Of a stretch of 5,759 nt of DNA, positions 1-5,697 are shown in pieces. Numbering within the stretch: the stretch's first letter is position 1; each line of letters starts with the position of its first letter. Origin of the DNA: JBBKWX01 sp037969175 (GTDB taxonomy: Bacteria; Bacteroidota; Bacteroidia; AKYH767-A; JBBKVM01); assembly GCA_037969175.1 (NCBI GenBank), contig JBBKWX010000112.1, forward strand, positions 1-5,759, written 5' to 3'. Made by a program: the position numbers and the translations under genes. A model generated the notes under the pieces. It did not search any database, had not been told where the DNA came from, and saw only the letters and a program-made list of their open reading frames with translations.

Positions 1-151
1 CTTTGATATTTATGAGGAAAATTTAAGTTCACCAGAATGTTCCTGCAGTTGGTCTTATCGTAATTTGTTTTTTGCTAAACAGAAGATAAAACTACATTCA
101 AAGTGTTGTATGACAAGCCATGGGCTTGCAATATTGTACGAAATAGATAAA

Positions 152-424
152 GTTAGCTTGACGCGTATGCGCACGTGCGGGATCCATATTGATCCAGGCT
201 CTTTTGATGTTATTTCATCTTCGAAGAAAACCTCTGGTATACAGAGAAAAAAGAGATCAAATACCAAATAAAGTCCAATGAAAGAAAATTTCTCTTCAAT
301 CTCTGAGATCTCTGTGTAAATCTCTGAGATCTCTGTGGTAAAATTAGCACAGATTCACCTTGTAGATAAATACTTATGATGCAATTCGACAGGATTAGAA
401 ACCCGATTCCGGACTACAATGATT
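152..424 (+). repeat. Left copy of long dispersed inverted repeat
   Basis: This stretch matches 5317-5636 in reverse complement. Exact blocks run in the same order in both copies: 165-185 with 5603-5623, 196-210 with 5578-5592, 279-303 with 5487-5511, 331-349 with 5393-5411, 375-390 with 5352-5367, and 403-414 with 5327-5338. Similarity starts abruptly at GTTAGCTTGAC (152) and fades after GATTCCGGAC (405-414) and a final TGATT. No transposase or protein domain is visible. The copy holds a 21 bp tandem duplication at 299-340 and a GC-rich palindromic core at 170-179, unlike the AT-rich surroundings. Its inner end lies 41 bp past the rlmF stop codon, a typical intergenic position for a dispersed repeat. 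Small insertions and deletions between the copies break all frames. Whether it is mobile, a recombination relic or a structured RNA or DNA element is not known. Confidence 0.85.
299..340 (+). repeat. 21 bp tandem duplication inside left repeat copy
   Basis: Two consecutive 21 bp units, 299-319 and 320-340, share their first 18 bases, ATCTCTGAGATCTCTGTG, and differ only in the last three (TAA versus GTA). Each unit contains the palindrome GAGATCTC. The right repeat copy keeps only the final CTCTGTGGTAAAATTAGCA part and has unrelated sequence where the duplicated part would be. Confidence 0.85.
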
Positions 425-465
425 AACTATCTGCTGTTTCGAATTATTTTTAATGGGATTCTTTA

Positions 466-1452
466 TTATATATTCGTTTTTAATTTGTGTTGTTTCCAAA
501 CTTTTTGTTGTTCCTTACTTAAGAAAGTCCAGGCTACTATCCTACTGATCTTGTTTCCGGTACCCATCTTAATGGTCTTTACTTCCAACGCCTTTTCTTT
601 ATCTAAGGTTAAATAAATACCTTCTAAGTTTTCTTGTTTTGAAACCAGTGTTGAATACCAAAAGCATGAACTTGGAAACTGTTTGCTTTGGATTATCATA
701 TCGGTAATAAAACGTGCTTCGCCACCCTTGCACCAGAGCTCATTCATCTGACCGCCAAAATTAAGAACAGGTTTTGCAGCATTTTTACCTTTCAGATTCT
801 TTATTTTCTTTGCAGCTGCATCTTGTGCATCAGCTGCGGAAACATGAAAAGGAGGATTGCAGATTGTAAGATCATAGTATTCGCCTTTTTGAATTATATC
901 GTAAAATATATTCTTTGGATTTGATTGCAACCTCAGTTCGATCTTACCTTCTAAATTTGGATTCGATCTTACTATTTCCTTAGCTGCTTCCAAAGCAACA
1001 GGATCTATATCCGTTCCAACGAATTCCCATCCGTATTCCGCATTCCCAATGATGGGATATATACAATTGGCACCCGTTCCAATATCCAAACATTTAATTT
1101 TATTTCCCGCAGGTAACGGACTATTCTGAGTTTCTAAATAACCTGAGTTTAATAGATCAGCCAAATAATGGATATAATCTGCTCTTCCCGGAACAGCCGG
1201 ACAAAGATAATCCGTAGGAATAGACCAGTTTTTTATATTGTAATTATGCTTGAGCAATGCTGTATTCAGATAGCGTACAGCTTCAGGATCAAAAAAGTCA
1301 ATGGATTCGTCACCGTATTGATTTATCTTGACGTAAGGTGCAAGCTCAGGGCAGGTGCCTGAAAGCAGTTTCAGGTCATACCGTTCCCTGTGCTTATTAC
1401 GTCTATGTAGTCTCGCCTTTTCTTTGGGATGTTCTTTCTTTTTAGGTTGCAT
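466..1452 (-). CDS. rlmF: 23S rRNA (adenine-1618-N6)-methyltransferase RlmF
   Basis: This enzyme uses S-adenosylmethionine to methylate N6 of A1618 in 23S rRNA, in the cytoplasm during large-subunit maturation. The 328-residue product matches my recollection of E. coli RlmF (YbiN, about 308 residues) along its whole length. The N-terminal part has the basic HRRNKHRERYDL stretch (about 16-27) and VDF-like IDFFDPEAV (51-59), then CPAVPGRADYIHYLADLL (84-101). The Rossmann SAM-binding motif is LDIGTGANCIYPIIG (122-136). The catalytic NPPF motif typical of N6-adenine methyltransferases is at 199-202, followed by His203. The family block NFGGQ..ELWC.GGE is at 231-245. The C-terminal IVAWTF (305-310) is also conserved. 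The ATG at 1452 gives the expected basic N-terminus. It is the last gene of the minus-strand run, 76 bp after the acetyltransferase stop, so it may be read through or have its own promoter. No clear terminator follows it. Confidence 0.95.
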   Translation of the reverse strand: MQPKKKEHPKEKARLHRRNKHRERYDLKLLSGTCPELAPYVKINQYGDESIDFFDPEAVRYLNTALLKHNYNIKNWSIPTDYLCPAVPGRADYIHYLADLLNSGYLETQNSPLPAGNKIKCLDIGTGANCIYPIIGNAEYGWEFVGTDIDPVALEAAKEIVRSNPNLEGKIELRLQSNPKNIFYDIIQKGEYYDLTICNPPFHVSAADAQDAAAKKIKNLKGKNAAKPVLNFGGQMNELWCKGGEARFITDMIIQSKQFPSSCFWYSTLVSKQENLEGIYLTLDKEKALEVKTIKMGTGNKISRIVAWTFLSKEQQKVWKQHKLKTNI

Positions 1453-1471
1453 TGATTTGATGTTCGGAATT

Positions 1472-1503
1472 GATCAAGTAAAATACGCTATTTTATCCTG
1501 ATC
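1472..1503. promoter_or_regulatory. Imperfect dyad between acetyltransferase gene and rlmF
   Basis: Reading the plus strand, GATCA (1472-1476) and TAAAATA (1479-1485) are mirrored around CGC by TATTTTA (1489-1495) and TGATC (1499-1503). That is 12 paired bases with a small asymmetric internal loop. It sits about 20 bp upstream of the rlmF start in the only wide gap of the gene run. It could be an operator, a weak AT-rich RNA hairpin or chance; there is no following U-tract to mark it as a terminator. I found no convincing Bacteroidetes promoter in this gap. Confidence 0.35.
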
Positions 1504-1528
1504 TAAATTGAAATTTGGTAAAGTGCTC

Positions 1529-2329
1529 TTATCCAAGATTGCCACCAACCCGGTTGTATATGTTTTTGGATACCCATTTCCTCGATTCTCCCAATCTCAT
1601 TCTTTTTATCAGCTTGTATTCCTTGTAATTATTTTCATCCATAAAAGCCGCTGCTACACGATTGTCTTCGGGAAAAGATGCATTTTTGCTTTTGCTTAGC
1701 CTGAGTCTCATCAACTCCCGACCCGCTTCTGCTGATGTTGCCATGATCAGACCATCGCCAAAAGACGGAAGATAAAATCCATCAATGTTTTTATCGGTCT
1801 GATAAACAAAACCGCCATTCAGGAAAGTTTCTATATGAAATGATCTGTCTTCACCTGTTGTAGCCTTGTCAAGTTCCAGAATTTGCTGATGAAAAGCAGA
1901 AGCATAAGGAAGAATTTTAGCTGATTCGCTGAATAGAGTTTGTGTGGGCAGCTCAGTAAAATGTAAATAATTAGTTTCAGTTTCGAAACCAACTTTTCTA
2001 TAAACAGGTTCTCCAAGTTCCGTAGCAATAAGATAAACTGTTTTACATCCTTTTTTTAAGGATAGCTCTACAAGAGATTCTGTGATCGTTCTGCCAATTC
2101 CTTTATTCCTGTGTTTCTCATGTACTACAATATGAGCCAGCCATGCTACATCATTATGAATTATAGCCGCACCAATACCTGCCAGCTCATTCGCTATTTC
2201 AATTTTTATCGGAAAACAAAAATCGGATGAAATATAGTATGAAATAGTTGGAGAAATACCATTCCAGCCTGCAGGTTGCAGATCCGGGATCCCGGATAGG
2301 TCTTTTTCTATTAATTCCTGTATCAACAA
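1529..2329 (-). CDS. GNAT family N-acetyltransferase with YitH/HolE-type C-terminal domain
   Basis: This is probably a cytoplasmic acetyl-CoA-dependent N-acetyltransferase; the acceptor cannot be told from sequence. The N-terminal half is a GNAT fold: WLAHIVVHEKHRNKGIGRTI (63-82) contains the acetyl-CoA pyrophosphate-binding motif, with R74-N-K-G77-I-G79, and is followed by the motif-B-like VYRKVGF (109-115). The C-terminal half has LDKATTGEDRSFHIETFL (153-170) and ends IYNRVGGNLG. This pattern fits the second domain found in YitH/HolE-like GNAT proteins (Acetyltransf_18 type), and 266 residues suits that two-domain arrangement. The start is uncertain. The longest frame begins with TTG (2327-2329), followed directly by another TTG; no ATG lies in frame upstream before a stop, and no strong ribosome-binding site is visible, only GGAAAC about 14 nt upstream. 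It starts 31 bp after the VF530 gene stop, consistent with the same operon. A perfect palindrome lies in its early codons (2282-2297). Confidence 0.88.
   Translation of the reverse strand: MLIQELIEKDLSGIPDLQPAGWNGISPTISYYISSDFCFPIKIEIANELAGIGAAIIHNDVAWLAHIVVHEKHRNKGIGRTITESLVELSLKKGCKTVYLIATELGEPVYRKVGFETETNYLHFTELPTQTLFSESAKILPYASAFHQQILELDKATTGEDRSFHIETFLNGGFVYQTDKNIDGFYLPSFGDGLIMATSAEAGRELMRLRLSKSKNASFPEDNRVAAAFMDENNYKEYKLIKRMRLGESRKWVSKNIYNRVGGNLG
2282..2297. repeat. Perfect 16 bp GC-rich palindrome in early codons of GNAT gene
   Basis: ATCCGGGATCCCGGAT equals its own reverse complement. In the mRNA it could fold as a 6 bp stem (AUCCGG/CCGGAU) with a GAUC loop, about 30 nt downstream of the TTG start. 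It encodes SGIPD-type residues, so it may simply reflect codon use, but a hairpin here could reduce translation. Confidence 0.6.
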
Positions 2330-2360
2330 AATGAAAATGGTTTTGTTTCCGGATAAGATT

Positions 2361-2606
2361 TTATGTGAATAATTTTAGATAAAGTTGCTCAACCTTATCT
2401 CTTGCCCATTGGGTTTTTCTAAGGAAAGTAAGACTGGATTTGATGGATGGATTTTCAGTAAAACATCTGATATTGATTCTGGATCCGAGTTCTTCCCATC
2501 CCAATTCTTTCACCAATCGATCCAATATATCCGCAAGTTTTACTCCGTGTAAAGGATTGTTCTTTTGTACTTGCTCATGCTTTTCTTCTTCAGCCATCGG
2601 AATCAT
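2361..2606 (-). CDS. VF530 family (DUF2132) small DNA-binding protein
   Basis: The 81-residue product belongs to the VF530 family, named after a Vibrio fischeri protein and regarded as DNA-binding; its cellular role is not established. The family signature covers nearly the whole protein: NNPLHGVKLADIL (16-28), LGWEELGSRINIRCFTENPS (35-54), and SSLTFLRKTQWARDKVEQLYL (57-77). These are the strongly conserved NPLHG, GWEEL, IRCF, NPS, FLRKT.WAR and KVE.LY elements. Length is typical. Two starts are possible: the ATG at 2606 (MIPMAEEE) or the in-frame ATG three codons later; the family core is unaffected. It begins 21 bp after the stop of the lipoprotein hydrolase, so the two are probably cotranscribed. 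The residues before NNPLHG are a charged, probably disordered tail. No functional tie to its neighbours is evident. Confidence 0.92.
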   Translation of the reverse strand: MIPMAEEEKHEQVQKNNPLHGVKLADILDRLVKELGWEELGSRINIRCFTENPSIKSSLTFLRKTQWARDKVEQLYLKLFT

Positions 2607-2627
2607 TTATTATTCTTGAATCATCAA

Positions 2628-3542
2628 TTATTTCAACTTTGCTGCTATTTGTGAAAAGGCATCCTGTTGATTTTTGCGTTGCAGGGCAGTCACATTAGTT
2701 CTCAAACTCAATCGGGTAAAGACATGAATATCTGAATCCATTAATTGCACTTCACTTCTATCTAATCCCTTATATATTAATACTGTGCTAGTGGTACTTG
2801 CTACGGGGTCGTGTTTAGAATGAAACACTTTAAAGTAGATATCAGTAGGTACTGAGATCCCATCTTCCAGACTTTTTCTTACCAATTTCATAAGTGAATT
2901 TAACTCGTTGATCGTCTCCACCGGTCTGAATCTATACCAGAATTTATTTTCATCACCCTTCAGATCCGATTCTGAATACACTAGCATAGGACCTACGATC
3001 GCTGCAATGGTTTGTGTTTTTGCAGAAGGCACAACGATAGGGTCCACAAGAAATAAATTCTTAGGATGTAATCTTGAATTAAAATATCCGGAGCTCAGCA
3101 ATTCCAAGATGAGAGTTCCACCTGTTGATGAACCTGCTATGCTGATCTTGGTATATCCTTGTGATATGAGTTTTTCGTATTCTCTTTTTATCGCAGCACT
3201 CCAGTCTTGCCAGGTGGAAGCTTTGAATGAAGCATAATCTCTTCCGTGGCCATCAAGTAAAACCTGAGAAATTCTATAAGAGGAATCTGTACTCCATGAT
3301 TTAAATTCTTCCCATTCGAATGTTGTTGCAGAGTAGCCGTGGATCACAAGAATGATATGTTTGCTTAGATCATTCGCATCCGGATTTGGATACTTGGCAG
3401 AAACCAGATACTGCTCGGGATTATAAAGAGATGGATCAAAAATAACATTGCCATCGAGTACATCATCTGTAATATCCGGATCGCTGCAGGAATGGATCAT
3501 TGGAACCAGCAAACACAACATAATAATATACAGCTTATTCAT
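2628..3542 (-). CDS. Lipoprotein alpha/beta hydrolase (carboxylesterase/monoglyceride-lipase-like)
   Basis: This is probably an envelope-anchored serine hydrolase acting on an ester or lipid-like substrate. The N-terminus is a lipoprotein signal: MNK, a hydrophobic stretch, then IHSC with Cys19 as the likely lipidated residue, followed by acidic SDPDITDD. In Bacteroidetes an acidic run after the cysteine may favour surface export. The alpha/beta-hydrolase core follows. The oxyanion region is ILVIHGYSATTFEWEEF (64-80). A DGHGRD segment (97-102) resembles the YKGHG loop of Est30-type carboxylesterases. The nucleophile elbow is AGSSTGG (136-142) with Ser139. The likely acid is Asp245 in HSKHDPVAS (241-249), and the likely catalytic histidine is His273 in DSDIHVF. 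All three triad residues are present, so it should be active. Length (304) is normal once the signal and linker are included. Its ATG overlaps the stop of the barrel gene (ATGAATAA), suggesting translational coupling. The substrate is unknown. Confidence 0.88.
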   Translation of the reverse strand: MNKLYIIMLCLLVPMIHSCSDPDITDDVLDGNVIFDPSLYNPEQYLVSAKYPNPDANDLSKHIILVIHGYSATTFEWEEFKSWSTDSSYRISQVLLDGHGRDYASFKASTWQDWSAAIKREYEKLISQGYTKISIAGSSTGGTLILELLSSGYFNSRLHPKNLFLVDPIVVPSAKTQTIAAIVGPMLVYSESDLKGDENKFWYRFRPVETINELNSLMKLVRKSLEDGISVPTDIYFKVFHSKHDPVASTTSTVLIYKGLDRSEVQLMDSDIHVFTRLSLRTNVTALQRKNQQDAFSQIAAKLK

Positions 3543-4110
3543 TTGATTTATTTTTTAACAGTGTATAACAGATATCGAAATGAAAATACAAAGGTTGTAA
3601 AGTGCCTGGTGAATAGCCCTCTTTGGCAGTAAGGATATAATAACCCGAACCCAGATTCAGCTTGATGGGTAGCTCCTTGAAATGATAGCGGATACCCAGT
3701 TCAGGCGATAGCAGGAAAGAAGTATTGGGAACCTCATCAAAGATCTCAAATTCAAGATCAGAATAAAAATATCCAACATTTAGCCGGGGTGCAATATGAT
3801 ATGCTTTTGTTTTATTAAACAGCCAGCTCCCGGACACCAGAAAATTATCCTGCTTGATCGCATTTGAATTGTACGCAGTGCCTAATCTGGATGTGATATA
3901 ATCAAATCCCAACAAGAATCTTTCAGGTTTAAAATTGGCAAATTGATATTGAATAGATAGTCCATTTTCCCAATACATCCCTTGGGTTTTTTGGATCCTC
4001 AGGCCAGCATCTATGGATTGTGTATAGCCTGTACCGGAGAACAACATAACAAACGATAAGATCATGAATCGTATAATTCCCTGAAAACTCATGCCAATTA
4101 TTGATTTCAT
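3535..4110 (-). CDS. Small predicted outer-membrane beta-barrel protein, function unknown
   Basis: I do not recognise a named family. The 191-residue product begins with a basic n-region and a hydrophobic stretch (about 11-26), ending GTGYTQS, so a Sec signal peptide cleaved near residue 30 is likely. The mature part is made of short alternating polar/aromatic segments that look like amphipathic beta-strands: YWENGLSIQYQF, RFLLGFDYITSRLG, FLVSGSWLF, IAPRLNVGYFYSDLEFEIF, FLLSPELGIRYHF, IKLNLGSGYYIL and YFHFDICYTLL. About eight strands fits a small outer-membrane barrel. Seven codons in there is a second ATG (MSFQGI) that would also give a good signal peptide. The gene begins 23 bp after the fkbM-type gene and overlaps the lipoprotein hydrolase by 8 bp, so it is likely coexpressed with that hydrolase and may act with it at the cell surface. 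A secreted soluble beta-protein is the main alternative. Confidence 0.75.
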   Translation of the reverse strand: MKSIIGMSFQGIIRFMILSFVMLFSGTGYTQSIDAGLRIQKTQGMYWENGLSIQYQFANFKPERFLLGFDYITSRLGTAYNSNAIKQDNFLVSGSWLFNKTKAYHIAPRLNVGYFYSDLEFEIFDEVPNTSFLLSPELGIRYHFKELPIKLNLGSGYYILTAKEGYSPGTLQPLYFHFDICYTLLKNKSNE

Positions 4111-4133
4111 ATAAACTATATTTTAATGGAACA

Positions 4134-4898
4134 TCAGATCCGTGTATTAATAAAAACTAAATTTTCACCGCTGATAAAAAAATCAAATCCTTTCAATTTT
4201 GTGATTGCCCGGAAGAAATTATTGGACGATTCTTTTTCCATAAAATCATGAAGTTCGATGATCAGAACTTTCACTTTTTCTAACCATTCGGTCTCTGTTT
4301 CAAAAATATATTTCTCTGCACCTTCTATATCTATCTTCAAGATATCAATTAAGTTTATAGCATATAGATCGATCAAACCCTGCATGGTTATGGATTCTAC
4401 CATTAACTGATTCTTTGCATTGGCTGAATAACTTTCTGAGGTCGCTCCCCATTCTCCATATTGTGCATCTATCACCATCGACACTCCTTTGTCATCCTTC
4501 CATATCGCTTTATTTAGAACTACAACATTTTCTAAACCGGCGGTATTCAACTGCAATTGTTTATAATTTCCGGGTTCGGGTTCTAAACTGATGATCTTTG
4601 CTTTGGGGTATTTTAGTTTAGAATGAATAGTAAACATGCCCACATTGGCACCCAGATCGATGATGATCTTAGGGTCTGTTCCGGGAATTGAAAAATCGTA
4701 TTCTCCATCCAGAAATACTTGTCTGAAAACAGTAATATCTGTTGTGTTTTTTCTTGGATATATATTTACAGTGTCATTTATAAGGATGTGATTTCTTGTA
4801 TTTCGTTTTACCAAAAATATCTGAAACAGATAATTTATTGTTCTAAATAGACCAATAGTAAAAATTGATTTTATGATTGTAATTATTCTGTCTTTCAT
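4134..4898 (-). CDS. FkbM family SAM-dependent methyltransferase
   Basis: This is probably an O-methyltransferase of the FkbM family; members modify polyketides, sugars or glycans, and the acceptor here is unknown. The SAM-binding motif is IIIDLGANVGMFTI (78-91), with the acidic ribose-binding residue in ISLEPEP (103-109, probably Glu106). VVVLNKAIWKDDKG (125-138) follows. The family hallmark is IDILKIDIEGAEKYIFE (184-200), then VLIIELHDF (211-219). Length (254) is typical. The first 30 residues are hydrophobic and amphipathic (ITIIKSIFTIGLFRTINYLFQIF), which may place it at the membrane. It is the first intact gene of the minus-strand run; the 208 bp upstream hold a possible promoter and a 30-codon frame ending one base before this ATG. 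FkbM genes are common in Bacteroidetes glycan loci, but no glycosyltransferases are present here. Confidence 0.92.
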   Translation of the reverse strand: MKDRIITIIKSIFTIGLFRTINYLFQIFLVKRNTRNHILINDTVNIYPRKNTTDITVFRQVFLDGEYDFSIPGTDPKIIIDLGANVGMFTIHSKLKYPKAKIISLEPEPGNYKQLQLNTAGLENVVVLNKAIWKDDKGVSMVIDAQYGEWGATSESYSANAKNQLMVESITMQGLIDLYAINLIDILKIDIEGAEKYIFETETEWLEKVKVLIIELHDFMEKESSNNFFRAITKLKGFDFFISGENLVFINTRI

Positions 4899-5035
4899 GC
4901 TAAATAGATGGCTCTAAATGAGCAGTATTAATATTGCAATGCTGTTTGGCCAATGCGTAAATGTATAATTTATTCATTGGTAATGCAGCCATTTACAAGG
5001 ATTTAGGATATCAGGTAAATATTTCTGTTAACAAA

Positions 5036-5066
5036 GCAAGCTATCATTAATATGCATCATTAACAA
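5036..5066 (-). promoter_or_regulatory. Possible Bacteroidetes-type promoter for the fkbM-led operon
   Basis: On the minus strand, TTG (5066-5064) is followed after 20 bp by TAGCTTGC (5043-5036). This resembles the Bacteroidetes sigma-ABfr consensus, TTTG near -33 and TAnnTTTG near -7. Transcription would start around 5030 and leave a leader of about 130 nt before the FkbM start. The match in the -7 box is imperfect and the region is AT-rich, so a chance match is quite possible. Confidence 0.35.
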
Positions 5067-5106
5067 TAGCAAATTCATTGTTTTTACCGGGTTTGATTTT
5101 GCAGAA

Positions 5107-5301
5107 TTATTCCTGCGGGTAGTTCTTTTGGAAAGGGATAAAACAGGATTTCGCTTTATCAATTATTTCTCCTTTAGGGTAGAATATGAGTTGGAAATCC
5201 AGGGGTTCAACGACGAAATATAGCTCCAGCCATTCCACATTAAGCCGTTTGATATCGTCTCTATATTCCGGTGAATCATATATTATTTCTACTTCTTCCA
5301 T
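5107..5301 (-). pseudogene. Truncated N-terminal fragment of a GNAT acetyltransferase
   Basis: The 64-codon frame begins EEVEIIYDSPEYRDDIKRLNVEWLELYFVVEPLD. This resembles, from memory, the start of a common single-domain GNAT family (about 155-165 residues) in which EY..DFK.LN.EWLEKYF.VEP.D is followed by L.NP..YIIDKGG.IFFA. Here the match degrades to LIFYPKGEIIDKAKSCF (about 38-54), then is lost, and the frame stops without the acetyl-CoA-binding motif or the catalytic half. It is therefore probably a non-functional remnant. The stretch downstream (5106-4899) contains no recognisable GNAT motif in any minus-strand frame. Its ATG lies 15 bp from the inner end of the right repeat copy, so the repeat now occupies its promoter region. 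The alternative is a genuine short protein using only this segment, which I consider less likely. Confidence 0.6.
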
Positions 5302-5316
5302 GGATTTTCATAAAGG

Positions 5317-5636
5317 AATCACTACTGTCCGGAATCGGATTTTCAAATATAGTCGAATTGCATCATACTTAATTATCTATAAGGAGAATCCATGCTAATT
5401 TTACCACAGAGACCACTGAGTGGGCTGCAATATGCAACATTTGCCGGATCCTTCATCCACTTGCATCATTTGAGACTTGGTCAAAGGAGATTGAAGAGAA
5501 ATTTTCTTTCAATGAATGTTATTTGGTATCCGATCTCTCTTTCTCGGCATACCAGTATTTTCCCACGAGGTGAAATCACATCAAAAGAGCCTCGATTAAT
5601 AAGGATCCCGCACGTGCGCATACCCGTCAAGCTAAC
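5317..5636 (-). repeat. Right copy of long dispersed inverted repeat
   Basis: This is the reverse-complement partner of 152-424, about 47 bp longer. The shared parts are 5317-5413 and 5487-5636. Between them, about 73 bp (5414-5486) has no counterpart in the left copy, which instead carries the 21 bp tandem units there. The GC-rich core with CGCACGTGCG is at 5609-5618. Read inward, the element ends next to the truncated GNAT start. A plus-strand frame with AAGGAG before its ATG (5392) crosses this copy, but the equivalent frame in the left copy is broken by one-base indels, so I do not treat it as a gene. Confidence 0.85.
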
Positions 5637-5652
5637 AGTAGAGAATATTTCC

Positions 5653-5697
5653 CGCAGATCTCTCAGAAGCTATTTATTCCATTCTGTGAGATCTGCG
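5653..5697. repeat. Stem-loop with 16 bp arms outside right repeat copy
   Basis: The arms CGCAGATCTCTCAGAA (5653-5668) and TTCTGTGAGATCTGCG (5682-5697) pair at 15 of 16 positions around a 13-base loop. There is no U-tract on either side, so it is not a textbook intrinsic terminator. The arms resemble the CTCTGAGATCTCTGTGG units of the left repeat copy, which suggests a related dispersed motif. Confidence 0.7.

Noticed and set aside
114..128. Small hairpin CAAGCC-ATG-GGCTTG in the left margin
   Set aside because: The stem is 6 bp with a 3-base loop, no U-tract follows and no gene ends nearby on either strand. It is common by chance.
55..267. Minus-strand 70-codon frame across the left repeat and left margin
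   Set aside because: It overlaps the open plus-strand frame and is mostly repeat sequence. The similarity of its TSKEP...IPHVRI.VKLT part to a frame in the right copy is explained by the DNA repeat itself.
2..271. Plus-strand frame open from the window edge to 271, ending in the left repeat copy
   Set aside because: The translation (for example LTRMRTCGIHIDPGSFDVIS) resembles no family I know. Its second half is repeat DNA, and the part before 152 shows no domain. It could in principle be the end of a gene truncated by the window, but nothing supports that.
299..340. Possible CRISPR-like array
   Set aside because: There are only two adjacent units with no spacers and no cas genes in the window. 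It is a simple tandem duplication.
2908..3237. Plus-strand 109-codon frame inside the lipoprotein hydrolase gene
   Set aside because: It is antisense to a well-supported gene with a full catalytic triad, and its translation shows no domain. It is a shadow frame.
5054..5106. Continuation of the truncated GNAT frame after its stop (FCKIKPGKNNEFAI...)
   Set aside because: The string vaguely recalls the next segment of single-domain GNAT proteins, but it is short, ends at another stop and lacks the acetyl-CoA-binding motif. It is too weak to extend the pseudogene.
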